DNA of 64,000 nucleotides from Syngnathus acus (GCF_901709675.1 NC_051088.1:14673693-14737692), one strand, 5' to 3'. Positions 1 to 11,750 are shown, counted from the stretch's first letter. Numbers and translations: made by a program. The notes: a model not told the origin generated them from the sequence alone.

Positions 1-60
1 GCTCTCTCACACACACACACATGCACGCACACACACACATGCACATGCACACACAAGAGT
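1..60. repeat. CA/TG-type microsatellite
   Basis: Imperfect CA repeat interrupted by TGCACG and TGCACATGCA units. It runs off the left edge of the window. Confidence 0.9.
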
Positions 61-1305
61 CTTTTGTCAGCATATCTAGCGGTATGTTATCAGTGGCAAC
101 AAAATAATTGCACATACGGGACAGAATGTACAGAGAGATAGGGAAAGAACGAGAGAGCAAGAGAGGGCATAGCGACTCCGATTTCAGGGAGTTCTTCCTT
201 CAAAAGCACACTGTCCTCCAAATGTCACCAATGATGGAAAAGTACTGTCCCACCCAAAAGAACTTCTCCTTCAGTTGGGGATTAAACGGCTTCTTTTGCT
301 TTCGCTCTTCCTCGGAGCAAGCCTTCTGATTTAAAAAATGTTGACAAAATATGTCAGTACTTTACATTCTGTATCTTTGTTGTACAATAGATACAATGTG
401 ATACAGTTGGCATTTTACACAATGTTGCCTTCGTAAAGGCATAGCTGTAGTGATATTTTGTGTTGTGACTACATGATTACAATCAAGTACAGTAGACATA
501 AATTGCTACACAATTGCTTCTCAATTCGAATTAACCAGACTATGGTACCAGTGGACCACTATGCTACACTAGAGCAGGGTTCACCTATGGGCACCAGGTT
601 ATCTCCAAGTACTACTGGTGACTTGATTTGCTATTTCAGGAGTGCATACCAAATTGGAAGTCTTGACCCGGACAATACATTTACAGTATGTGGCTGTTTG
701 ATGTGTTAGACCTTAAATGTGGGCACAATGGGCTAGTCCCTTGGGTATCTCAAGGGCAAGTCCTTGTATATGTTTCCACAGCAAGTTTAGTTACAGTATG
801 TGTATATGCCGAGGAGCATCAGAGGAATGACTGTGCAGATATCATGTTTGCTGTATGGTGAATGTACATCTTATATATAGTGCTAGGATGCAAAGGAGTG
901 GAAAATTTCAAGTGTATTTCCAGAATGTTTGGAGTAAAATTCTGAAAGAGTGTGTGTGTGTGAATTAATACTTGATAAATAACAATTTCCTTAACTCCAC
1001 CAAAACTCTATCAAGCAATTTTAATGAGGCATTTTCCCTTGAACTCTTTGGGCCCTTGCGTGCAAGAGAAGAAATTTTTCAATTTGGTACACTTCAAGAA
1101 AAGTTTTTTGTTTTTTTTATCTCTTGGTGAAAGGTTGACATTTAGTGTCCTTTTATTTTTGTCATACGTGAAAACATGGTCAGATTCTACCCAAACGGTA
1201 AATGAGTTGAAGGTGAGTGACCCTGAGGCTAAGCGGTTCAGATAATGGATAAATCGATTGAAGAATTAATGAATAAATGAATAAACAAACTAACAAACAC
1301 ATGAA

Positions 1306-1340
<35 letters not shown>

Positions 1341-1650
1341 AATGAGTAGATGAATGAATGAATGAATGAATGAATGAACGAACGAACGAACGAATGAATG
1401 AATGAATGAATGAATGAATGAATGAATGAATGATCGCATGGGACATGGCAATGCATGTTGGTCCTCCAAATCAATCGGAGGTACTTGCGAGCTCCAACAT
1501 GTCAAAGGAGCAACAGAAAAACGACAGCGAAGAAGAATTCTGACAGCGAAGAAGAAAGCTCCCAGCTGTTGACGTATCAGAAGCCTCACGAGAGCTGCAT
1601 CGCTCACATATTAATGTTAAAAAAACGTCAAACGTGTATGTAAAACGGTC
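61..1650. other. Intergenic flank upstream of ddrgk1
   Basis: Apart from the tetranucleotide array at about 1258-1432, no supported gene is visible. The open frames here are short, lack flanking splice signals and show no family motif. The last 100 to 200 bases probably hold the ddrgk1 promoter and 5'UTR, but no TATA box or other clear core element was found. Confidence 0.6.
1258..1432. repeat. Compound tetranucleotide microsatellite
   Basis: The array passes from AAAT units (about 1304-1340) to GAAT units, then a short GAAC block (about 1377-1392), then GAAT again. Read on the minus strand it gives long FIHS-type repeat peptides that are translation artefacts, not genes. Confidence 0.95.
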
Positions 1651-3795
1651 ATGATTATCTTATTGTACTTGATAGCTGCTGCTATCCTCTCTGTGTTGCT
1701 GTTGTTTGCTGTGAAGTTGCGGAAAAGGACGCAGCAAGGTAAAAGTTGGAGCTAGCTGACGAGCTAACTGTACATCACTTGACATGAAATTTGATAGATA
1801 TTTAATGCAAGTAAACTTGTGCACTTTTAATCGATAATTCATGTTGTAGTTACGATTAACCATGCATGTTTTGCAAGGCTACGTCAGCATCAAATAAACA
1901 GGCACTTGTTTAATATGGTAAATGGCATATGTCGAGGTAATTTGAGTAAAAGCAATACTTTGAAATATACTCAAGTAAAAGTGTTAAAAGGCATGATGAC
2001 TGTCAGTTATGCAATACTTGTTTTAATTAATTGGAGCGACTTATATGCAATCAAAACACATGTATTTACTCAGCTCCACCGTGGATAGATAATTAGGTTG
2101 TTGTTTTTTTTGGCTCGCACAAGATAGTGTCAACGTGGAAGTCCTTTAGTAATCTGTCATAATGTTAACGTTTTTAAATGCAACAACACTGCATCAAAGA
2201 GGTGTTAATACAGAATATTTTATTTGACACATTTACCTGAATTTATCTTTATTAATATGGAAAGTAAATGTATCCACCATCCTATAATGTATATGGTTAA
2301 GAAACAAGGAAGCTTTTGTTTTGTTAATCTTAACTGGTCATTTCTGTGCACAGCTGACAGAGAACATGAACAAGCTGTTGTCAGACCGCCAGGCGTCCGT
2401 CCACGGGCTGCTGTGGAGGAACGAGGAGCAGGGATGCCGCGTAGGAGGAATCTTGCAAGGGCTATGGCCAACAGAAGATCACAGCGAGAACCAGTGGAGC
2501 TTGGTAAACAAGACTTTTTTTCTTTTTTTTAACTTGATCCTGCCATCCAAAAAACAAATGAGGATAATAAACACAACCTTATTGCCTTGTTGATTTCAGA
2601 AGGAGATCGAGTGCAGCAGTATCAGGAGGATGATGATGATGAGGAGGAGGCAGAAGAGCAGAGCTTCCAGCCAACTGTAAAAATTGGAGCCAAAAAACAA
2701 AGGAAGCTGGAAGAAAAACAGGCAAAGAAAGCCCAGCGAGAGGTGAGACAAATCCCACTTGACAAAATTGTACAAACGTAAAGTCGAAGTTGTCCACCTT
2801 TACTCTTATTGTTTCATGATTCTACTTTCAGGCTGAACTTGAGGAGCGTGAAGAAAGGAAGAAGATGCAAGAGCTCAGAGACGAAGAGAGACGACAGGAG
2901 GAGGAGAAAGAACGGCTATTGGAAAAGAAACAGGTCTTCCCCCCCACCACGAAAACAATTTATATTCCTCTCTCATCCGTGCAGCTAAGATAACGTATTG
3001 CACTCATTTATTGTTCTTCGTCAGGAAGAGGATGAGCGTCGAGCCAAAGAGGAGCAGGAGAAACGGGAGGAGGAGGAGTACCTCAGGCTCAAAGCTTCCT
3101 TTGTTGTGGAAGACCAGGGTGAGGAAGAGCAGCTGTCTGAAGACCAGGTCAGGTCCCCTAAGATATGACCTTAAACGCAGCATCTTTGATTGCTATTAAA
3201 ATATAAACGTGTGATTTTGTTCTGCCTTTCAGTCACGTAACCTACTCCAAGAATTCATCGATTACATAGAGGTGATGTCACACTCCATTGATTCTTTCGT
3301 TTCAGAAACTGAAAGTCAAGTGTGTTTGTGTGACACCCTGCTTTCTGTCCACCAGAGCTCTAAAGTTGTTCTACTGGAGGACTTGGCCTCTCATTTTGGA
3401 ATGAGAACAGTGGATGCTATTGCCAGACTGCAGGACCTGCTAGCGGAAGGTTCCCTCACAGGTTTGTGTCAAGCAGGGCATTATTATCGCAAACACTTAC
3501 ATAAACAAACTCAAAATGAACTGTGTTGATTAGGACTGAACGGTTGAAGCCCATGTGAAGTATTTATTGTACATATTTAAGGTACAGACCAATTTGTTTA
3601 GGAAATAATTTAGGATATTTTTATTGTTTCCCAGGGGTCATTGATGACAGGGGAAAGTTTATCTCCATCACTCAAGCAGAATTGGACGCAGTGGCTCAGT
3701 TCATCAATCAAAGAGGTCGAGTTTCTATCACAGAGTTGGCCCAGGCCAGCAACACTCTGATCAATTTGAAACCAGAGAACCGCAACACTGCCTGA
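1651..3795 (+). CDS. ddrgk1: DDRGK domain-containing protein 1 (UFBP1)
   Basis: ER-anchored adaptor of the UFM1 conjugation pathway. Eight exons join in frame to 303 residues: 1651-1738, 2354-2503, 2600-2742, 2832-2933, 3025-3147, 3233-3271, 3356-3461, 3635-3795. Residues 1-24 are a hydrophobic N-terminal anchor followed by a basic KLRKR stretch. The middle (about 85-200) is a highly charged Glu/Lys/Arg coiled coil. The C-terminal third is the winged-helix/PCI-like region and carries the name-giving DDRGK motif at about residues 254-258. The start is the first ATG of the hydrophobic exon. Intron 4 has a weak-looking donor (GTCTTC). The length is close to that of the mammalian protein. The gene is convergent with cars2, with only 336 bp between the stop codons. 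Confidence 0.96.
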
Positions 3796-4131
3796 CAGAC
3801 ATGATGTCATAATTGGTCACAGTGAGCTCATATCTTCATGGAGGGCTTTATCAGACACTGTCCAATATTAGAACGTTTCTTTTGAATGTTGGCACGGGAC
3901 GGTGGACCTTCTTCTCCAAACCAAACAAGTTCTCTAAAAAAAAGTAAGTCCCATCCATTCGAAATCACCAGGTGTGGTATGGGAGATTCAGAAAATTATT
4001 GACTACAAATAACCTTTTTATTCATCTATCCATGCCAGCGACATATAGGAGAACAATGACAAAAGAGGTGACAGCTATTAAAAAGATTTATTTCTTTAAT
4101 CATCATTTGAATTCATTCATGAAGTGTTTTC
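3796..4131. other. Convergent 3' ends of ddrgk1 and cars2
   Basis: Short tail-to-tail spacer. A minus-strand AATAAA (TTTATT on the plus strand, 4087-4092) lies 40 nt after the cars2 stop and is the likely cars2 poly(A) signal. No canonical plus-strand hexamer for ddrgk1 was found in this spacer, so the two 3'UTRs may overlap. Confidence 0.6.
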
Positions 4132-7100
4132 TCAGTGCTGTGCGGCGATATCGGATGCCCTTTTTGTTAGCTCCCACGTAGAGGCGGCTCCTCGATCCTG
4201 TAAGCACGAGACCAGAATGTCAGCCTGGCGTTTAGCGATATAAACCTAAAATACTGAGTTGCTCACTTTTATAAGCACGCCAAGAGGTGCCAGATTCTTC
4301 CTCAGTTCATCACTTGCTTTAAGAAGTGGGATTCTGTCTGGATAAAGTGCTTCTTGGAGCTTCCCAGGAGTGGTTGACTGACGGGTGAGAGCGAATGCTC
4401 TGACTTCACTTCGGAATTGAGTCAGCTGTTCGACAACAGCCCTGAAGCTTCCCGACTGGCTCGTTGCCTCCGCCTCCTGCACGTCAGACAGTCATGCTTG
4501 ATGAATACCGGACCCAAGTTTGAGAGCCATCACTTTACAGCATAGAAGACCGTGTGTGAATAAATTGCTTGTTGGAGATTCCGCGTGCATCCCGACCTTG
4601 TTATGCAACGGGTCAATACCAAACATCTCCAATATGTCTCTTATGTAGGCTGTCATGGCTCCAAACACAGCCGGACTTCTAGTTGCTCCTGCAGCCTGAG
4701 CGGACAACACAGTCAATATGATTACGTGCTGTGACATCAATACACGTCACGGTGAAAATGACTATACTGTGGGGAAAGGAAGAGTCTGAGCTTGTTACCG
4801 TGGAAACGGGCTGCAGCTGGCAGTTTGCCTGGTAAACCAAGTCCATGATGGCATTCATGGCTCTCGGGGTGTCAAAGTCATCAGCAAGTGCTGTCATCAC
4901 AGTCGCTTTGGTCCGAGCCAACCTGGTGAATTGGAACCGTGACACAGCAATGATGTCGTGGCGTTCATTAGAATTTCCATAGGCTGAAAATAAGTGGGAT
5001 CAAACCTCTCCCAGAGTAATGCGTCTTGCACCGGCAAACACTGCAGCTGACCCTTTATGTAGGCCTGAGCGTCGTTATAGAAGGTCGAGACACTTGCCAG
5101 GGCGACCTGAGCGTCCGACATGCTGCTGTCGCTGTAGTCTATAGCTGCAGACATCACAGAGCAGTCACTTAGCAGCGGTGTCACTACCTGTGATAAACCG
5201 TAGTAACTACCTGATCTGTATTTGGTCAAGAGGCAAAACATACGGAACTCATCAGCGGAGTGAGACTGCAGGAAGTCCTGATGTATGGAAGAAAAACAAA
5301 TGAATTAAGCAACTTTGGCCTTGTGACAGCATCTCGCAGCATTCGCTCATAATAAAGAGGACATTTCAAATGATTTTTTTTAAAGGTGAACTACCTTAAT
5401 AGTGATGTAGTTCTTCAAAGATTTGGACATTTTCTCTGCGCTGCCTTTGAGGTGTAAATGTCCTAAACACATAAATTAGATTAAAAAAAATATCTATATA
5501 TATATTAAGCAGCCACAAAGAATCAATCCCTATTTTCTGGATTATTTCCATCTGTTTGCATTTGGTGCATGAGTCACCTGAGTGCAGGAAGTAATTGGCC
5601 CATTGGTCACACCGATGATAGGCTTCACTCTGCGCCACCTCGTTCTCGTGGTGAGGGAAGGCCAGGTCCACGCCACCCGAGTGGATATCCAGCTGACTGC
5701 CAAACACCGAGCTGGACCCAGCAGGGAGGTGACATCACAGATCACATGCACAGGCAACCCAATGCTGCGGAGGGTTGGGGATGCAAACCTTGCGATGGTG
5801 GAACACTCGATATGCCAGCCTGGTCTTCCTGGGCCCCAAGGAGACTCCCAATGGGGTTCTTGTGCTTTTGATCGCTTCCATAGAGCAAAATCCCTCACAT
5901 CTTTTTTGCTGGCGCTACCTGAAAAAACACAAGTACTCTTGCTATGATTTTTACTACTTTCTTTTTCTTTCCTAATGATGTTGACTGCAAGAACAATTTG
6001 TGGTGAAAGCTAAAACCGCCAAATGGCATCCATTTCTTACCTGCTCCTTCTTGAGACTCTCCACCTCCCCCAAACTTGCCGTATCGATCCCCAATGGACT
6101 GAATATCAAAATAAACATCACCTGCGGGTCAAATGAGTTTGTGGATTTTGATGATTTGGTGTGGGAGGATCAAATGATACCATGGCACACTATCAAAATG
6201 CTCACCTTCTTTTGTGGCATAGGCATTTCCGTTCTCAATAATCCTTTGAATGAAGGCCACAATTTGCGGCACGTTTTCGGTGACTCTTAAATACACTGCA
6301 GGAGGAATCACCTAGATTTTTTTCAAAACCACATTCATATGAAAAAAAAAATCTGACCTTTTCGAGATAATCCAAATTTCTCATGCTACATTATTCCTTT
6401 ACCCTCTGTTTTATGATATACTAGTACAGTATATGTTTTTCCACAGTCCAACAGAGTACATAGCTATATTTCTTGTTAAAGGTTATCATTTTTGTATTGG
6501 AATAGAGTACAGTAATGGCATTTCCACTGATTTCATAAAACCTTTGACACTGTGGACCTAGCTGAGATGGCCACACACCTTCAATGACCTCATATCCTTC
6601 TTAAATTCCTCTTCATACATTCTGGCTATAATGGTGGATGAGACGTTCTCCTAGGAAAAAAAAGAGACAAATATTTTAAATAAATCAGACTCACTGCTTG
6701 CATATCGAGTCGTCATAGCAACTGGTGTCTCACCTGCCAACCTCTTTGGATGATTTTATCATCGATGTCTGTGATGACCATGGCGTGAATGATGGTGATA
6801 CCAAACAACCTGGACAAGATTCTCTGCAGCACATCGAACCTGACATATGAACTTGTAGAGAAAAGATGGTCAAACGTCTAGTAGAGGGAAAATGGATTCA
6901 ATACATTGTGTGCGATCATTACCATGCATGGCCTAAATGGGCGTGGTCGTAGACAGTAGGCCCACAGCTATACCTGATGCACAAACGGAGGTATGATATT
7001 GTGGGAGCTTAGTAGCATGTTGCTTTAAATACAGAGGGTCCTCGGTTTACCACGAAATATCAAAAAATTTGGATTGCGTCCTAGTCTTTCCTTGTATGTA

Positions 7101-7682
7101 TTTGTCATTGTATAGTGTTTTTTTTTTATTTTTACACCAGTGAGTTTTAATTATGCTTTTGTCAGTTTTATTTTAATTAAATTTAATTATTTGAAAAAAA
7201 AAAACCTTTGTTGAGTTGTTTTGTTTTATTAGGTTTTGTATTGTTTGGAGTTTATTTTTCATACAGCATGGGCATAAATAGTGAGTGCAAAATAATAAAA
7301 AGGTATATGAAGTGTTGTGTAATAAAGTAAACTAAAATTCCCAAGCAACTGTTACACCTATCTTCTTCTAATCTACAGTATTAGTAGACAAACGTAACTT
7401 CTTGTGCTGCGTATTATTTGTATTGTAAGTCAAAACCGCGCATTTCGGGGCGTCGTAAAGCGAGGACCCTGTTTCGTAAGTGTAGTACCAAGTGGCTACT
7501 CCCTCTCGAGACAGAATCAGCGGCTCTTTCTGTTTGGTGAGGCTGTTGAAAGTCTTTAACCCCGTGTCATATCCCGTGGGCAATAACCACTTCTTCTCGC
7601 TTCTGCTGCATGTTCCACGGATTCTTGCTTTTACAAGTCTTTTGGCTCGCCGTAGAAACGAATTGACTGGGTTTCTCCACAT
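4132..7682 (-). CDS. cars2: Cysteinyl-tRNA synthetase 2, mitochondrial
   Basis: Class I aminoacyl-tRNA synthetase that charges mitochondrial tRNA-Cys. Fifteen exons join in frame to 552 residues: 7489-7682, 6923-6973, 6734-6851, 6579-6650, 6206-6311, 6041-6121, 5789-5918, 5578-5711, 5395-5462, 5211-5277, 5006-5144, 4799-4922, 4597-4695, 4267-4476, 4132-4197. The zinc-site Cys of CGPT is at about residue 68, the HIGH-type signature HLGH at about 77-80, the WHIECS zinc-site motif is in exon 7, and KMSKS is at about 306-310. The N-terminus is Arg/Lys-rich and low in acidic residues, as expected for a mitochondrial presequence. The start at 7682 is the last Met before the conserved region. The frame stays open upstream, so an extra 5' coding exon is possible (see 8044-8082). 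The gene is divergent from atg3. Confidence 0.96.
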
Positions 7683-7730
7683 GCTATGACCTCGGAACTC
7701 TGCACAGCCCTGGTATGAGCTGCTAATGTA

Positions 7731-7905
7731 TTTCGTTTCGTTTCGTTTCGTTTCATTTATTTCAAACATGTGAAAAGAGAATAAGATTATTGTACACAAT
7801 GAAAAGACATGACAAAATACATGCATATACATATATACACATACCGACATACCCACATACATACATATACATATATATATGTAGCACGCACGATATGACA
7901 CGTAA
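7731..7905 (-). mobile_element. Retroelement-like 3' tail with TTTCG repeats
   Basis: On the plus strand, four TTTCG units (7731-7750) are followed by a TTTCATTTATTTCAAACATG segment and then imperfect CATA-rich repeats up to about 7880. Read on the minus strand this looks like the 3' end of a non-LTR element with a short tandem tail. The family is not assigned and the outer boundary is approximate. Confidence 0.45.
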
Positions 7906-8043
7906 GGTTATTCCGGCCGGCAATACAATTTATACGTTAATAACCAAAGAATAGAATTAAATGAAATACGCACGTTTTAGGAATATACACCAGACATCAA
8001 GCGAACCTTGTCAAACTCGGATACGACAAATCTCCATAGATAC

Positions 8044-8082
8044 CTTCTTCAGCGCAAAATTGTACGTTGACTGAGCCGCCAT
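8044..8082 (-). other. Candidate upstream coding exon of cars2
   Basis: A minus-strand ATG inside the YY1-type site opens 13 codons reading MAAQSTYNFALKK and ends at a GTATCT donor in phase 0. An AG at 7711-7710, just before the cars2 first exon, would splice it in frame to nine further codons preceding the start at 7682. The acceptor has a poor pyrimidine tract because of the TTTCG/CGAAA tail. No homology to known CARS2 N-termini was recognised. This is inference only. Confidence 0.3.
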
Positions 8083-8086
8083 ATTG
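8075..8086 (-). promoter_or_regulatory. YY1-type site
   Basis: GCCGCCATATTG on the plus strand, which is CAATATGGCGGC on the minus strand and matches the YY1 core AANATGGCGGC. YY1 sites of this orientation usually lie just downstream of a start site and point along transcription, here toward cars2. Confidence 0.6.
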
Positions 8087-8260
8087 TGTGTGGAAAAAGT
8101 AGCGCATGAAGAAGCCTAATAAATTCGCTACTTTGAGATGTTCTGCACTTAAGCATAATTACATACACTTAACTCGTTTTTAAAGTACTGATTCACCCAT
8201 AACAAGTAAAAGTAAAGTAAATAAAGCTCTGATAGAGCCAATATGATGCTAACGCTATCA

Positions 8261-8270
8261 TCTCGCGAGA
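8261..8270. promoter_or_regulatory. TCTCGCGAGA palindrome
   Basis: Exact ten-base palindrome 144 bp upstream of the atg3 start codon. This element is known from vertebrate TATA-less and often bidirectional promoters and is linked to ZBTB33. Its position fits a role in atg3 and possibly cars2 expression. Confidence 0.75.
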
Positions 8271-8413
8271 CCGTGATAACCGGAATTGCCCGAGTGGTCA
8301 TGTGATACACGAATGTTGCTGCTGCACCCTCTGTTTTCGAAATAACAATGTTGAGTTAGCTCCGTGTTCTTCTGTATGCTTCCAGGGAGAGTCCCTTTAT
8401 TTGATCCCGCAAG

Positions 8414-11400
8414 ATGCAGAACGTCATTAACACGGTAAAAGGAACGGCTCTCGGAGTGGCCGAGTTTCTCACGCCAGTGCTCAAGGTAAACTTACTTGCA
8501 ATTCACAAGCTACCTCGTTGCTAGTTGGCTAGCATGAGATGCCTTATTCACATCGTAAAACCGAACAATAATCAATAATAGGGGCCGTTAAAAGAAAGTC
8601 ATAGATGACAGACAGATTTGGGGAAAATCTGTGCAGCACTGCAAAATAAATATCAGGATGGGAAATTGGAACAAGTAATGTGAAGTAAATTCCAGAATTG
8701 GAATGCAAGTCACGCACAAACAATTATGATAAATTGTTCACTTATTAAAATGGACGCTTTTAAGGTTGTAAACTTATATTCCACAGGAATCAAAATTTAA
8801 AGAAACTGGAGTCATCACACCAGAAGAGGTGAGGTTGTGCTATTTTATACGTGCTAACTTTTTGCTAGTATTCCATATGCTCCAGTGTTTCCCAATAATG
8901 TCACAAAGGGTATGTACACAACATAGTGTCAGATTGGGGCCTGTTTATTCAAACTCAAAGCTGATATACCTGTTTACTTGCAAAAGTTAAAAGACATACT
9001 TCTTAAGTAAAACTTTAATAATTTGGAGCAATTAATTGAAATGTGATCATTTCTCGTAGCATAATGGTTTGGAAATCACTCAAAATATAAGACGCTACAT
9101 AATAGATGGATGTATAATAAATGTTTTTTTTTTTTATTATCAGTTTGTAGCCGCTGGGGATCACTTAGTTCATCACTGCCCCACTTGGAAATGGTCAGTA
9201 TCGTTTCTTCCAAATAAAATGTGCTTTGAAATATATGTAATGAAGTTATTACGTCTGCCTAGTCGGGGGAATGTTTATACTGTGACTGTGTAAAATCAGG
9301 AATAAGGCAAGTGATACTTTGTGACTCAGGAATGTCCATAATGTTGTTGTGCTGCTCTTGTTAGATTTCACAGAATGGTGCAATTCTCTGCTGGGGAAAT
9401 CCAATTTACCCAACTGAAACTTTTTTTTCTCTACACTTCCATTTGTTTTATTATGTACTTATGATATATTTTGACACTAAAACAGTCAAGAAATTATTGC
9501 ATTTTGGTAATACAATTGTGCCTCCAAATACAAGTTTAATTTGTTCTGTGACGATCGATGTTCATATGGCAAAAGACTCGAACTTTCTTTGTCCTTTAAA
9601 ATGAATGGAAATGTCATTAAAGTGTTTAAGCCTTCCACGCAGAGCCGGTTCAGACCTACGCAAAAATATGTCAAGGCACCGTTGTGTGACGTCTGATAGC
9701 GCTAGTTGTAATCTAATAAGCACAATGTAATGATTTTATAGTCAAGTAATGTTTTTTATTTTCATTCTTCACTCAGGGCCACTGGGGAAGAGGTGAAAGT
9801 AAAGCCGTATTTGCCCTCGGATAAACAGTTTCTCTTGACACGCAATGGTAAGAATCCTCTCAAAATTGTTTTGTTTCTCAGTGTGTGAATGTTTTCTTTC
9901 CCCCCTGGGTATGTTTTTTCAGTTCCCTGTCACAAGCGCTGTAAACAGATGGAATACTCAGACGAGTTGGAGGCCATCATAGAGGAGGATGATGGAGACG
10001 GGGGATGGGTGGACACTTACCATAATGCAGGCATGGCATTAGTTTACTTTTTACTTAAAAGATGGTAACATATATTGTGAATCACTGCTCTGCACAGTAT
10101 GAAATCTATAACAATGCTCTCTTTTTAGGTGTATTAGGTGTCACTGATGCTGTACAGGAAATTTCACTGGACAATAACAAGGTATTGTGGTTCTGTGTCG
10201 AGCCGATGATTACTTCTATGGAACTAAATACTTTGGCCATATTCACATGAGGCAAATTTGAACCATGCTTGGTCTTTCCTGCTCCTATCCACCGATGGCC
10301 TGCTTTCACATTGATCTTGAAGGACTTGGTGTTAAGACACTAGATCATATCGTGTGCCACAAGTGCTTCTGTATGACTTGAGATGTCAAGCAGTCCCAAG
10401 CGCGGCACACATTACCTGGTGTTCTACTCCCTCAGTGTCCTCGTGTGCTAGCCATATTTCAGCTGTGTATTGACTTGATCTAGGACAAGAATATGAATAG
10501 CACATCTGCAGAGTGTTGTGATGATGGTGAAGATGACGAAGATGGTGAGGCAGCAGATATGGAAGGTACGTGAAAATGTAACATTTTTTTTTTTCCATTA
10601 TTAGTCTCATGGCTTGCTGCATCTTATTAGACTTGTTTTGTCCTTTCCAGAATATGAGGAAAGCGGCTTACTGGAAACGGATGAGGTAAGCTTGCCCATT
10701 TCAACATAGTATTTGTGAGCTTCTGCAAGTCATGGTGCACGCTTCTCTCACTGTTTCCTTTTCAGGCAACCCTGGACACCAGTAAAATGGTGCAAGCCAA
10801 AGTGAAAGCAGAGCCCGGGAGTGAAGACGCCATCCTTCAGACGAGAACATACGACCTGTACATCACGTACGATAAATACTACCAGACGCCTCGACTCTGG
10901 CTGTTTGGATATGATGAGGTTTGTAACTTGGCTGTTATCCATCTCCACCTCATTGTAGTGTACTGTATTACATCATCCTATCCATCTGTTTTGCTTAATT
11001 GGTAACAGTTCTGAAAAACCTCTCTCCTGGAAATCCACCTAAATAGTTTGAGAACCACTGAACTGTCCAAACTTGTGCCATTGCCGGAGACTTGAAGTTT
11101 CTACTTTGATCAAGTGGCCGTGACCTCTTCCAGGACAGGCAGCCTCTGACTGTGGAACAAATGTATGAAGACATCAGCCAGGACCACGTGAAGAAGACGG
11201 TCACCATTGAGAACCATCCAAATCTTCCTCCGCCAGCCATGTGCTCTGTCCATCCCTGCAGGTGATGAATTAACTTTGTTGTCCTTAACTTATTGTGAGT
11301 TAGTTAATGAAGCACCTTGAGCAGCATCTCCAAAGGCTTTAGGGCTCTGGTTGGAATGTTTCACTCCTTCAAGTTTTCATACTGTGGACTAATCAGCTCT

Positions 11401-11750
11401 AGTTAATTCAAGTGAAAACCTTTTGGAACATTCTCCGGGTGATGTTGTGTCATTTGTCTTTCTTTACGGAAGGAAATTGATCCTTTTTCTTTTTTTAGAC
11501 ACGCGGAAGTGATGAAAAAGATCATCGAGACTGTGGCCGAAGGAGGCAATGAACTTGGAGTGCACATGTATCCTTTCCGTTTATTTTCTTGGACAACTAA
11601 TCAAGTGGGCAGATGTTTTGTGATCTGAGAATGAACATGTTTTTTTTTCCCTTGACCGTGGTTTACAGGTATCTTCTCATTTTTCTCAAGTTTGTCCAGG
11701 CTGTCATTCCCACAATAGAATACGACTACACAAGACACTTCACCATGTAG
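8414..11750 (+). CDS. atg3: Autophagy-related protein 3, E2-like enzyme
   Basis: E2-like enzyme that transfers LC3/GABARAP (Atg8) to phosphatidylethanolamine. Twelve exons join in frame to 314 residues, the same length as the human protein: 8414-8485, 8787-8828, 9144-9193, 9777-9847, 9923-10030, 10129-10181, 10484-10565, 10651-10685, 10766-10918, 11134-11261, 11499-11567, 11669-11750. The N-terminal membrane-sensing helix ([18 protein letters not shown]) is intact. An acidic flexible insert lies around residues 135-170. The catalytic Cys of the HPC motif falls at residue 264, as in human ATG3. The protein ends RHFTM. Intron 5 uses a GC donor and intron 11 has U12-type signals. A likely poly(A) signal is at 12516-12521. 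Confidence 0.97.
11568..11668 (+). other. U12-type intron 11 of atg3
   Basis: The intron begins GTATCCTTT, the exact U12 5' splice consensus (RTATCCTTT). It has TCCCTTGAC at about 11648-11656, matching 8 of 9 positions of the U12 branch consensus TTCCTTRAY. The branch A is about 13 nt before the terminal AG, the short spacing typical of minor-spliceosome introns. Confidence 0.88.

Larger units (their letters stand above)
7683..8413. promoter_or_regulatory. Divergent cars2/atg3 promoter region
   Basis: The two start codons are 731 bp apart on opposite strands with no gene between, so this is a candidate bidirectional promoter. No TATA box was seen. It contains a CCGCCATATTG YY1-type site and a perfect TCTCGCGAGA palindrome, both typical of TATA-less housekeeping promoters. 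The cars2-proximal part is occupied by a retroelement-like tail. Confidence 0.7.

Noticed and set aside
1180-1607. Long minus-strand open frames of FIHS-type repeats
   Set aside because: They are translations of the GAAT/AAAT microsatellite, not a gene.
2220-2593. Overlapping frames around ddrgk1 exon 2
   Set aside because: Shadows of the real exon in other frames.
7702-7901. N-terminal extension of cars2 through CATA repeats
   Set aside because: The extended peptide is repeat-derived. A start at 7682 or a separate upstream exon is more credible.
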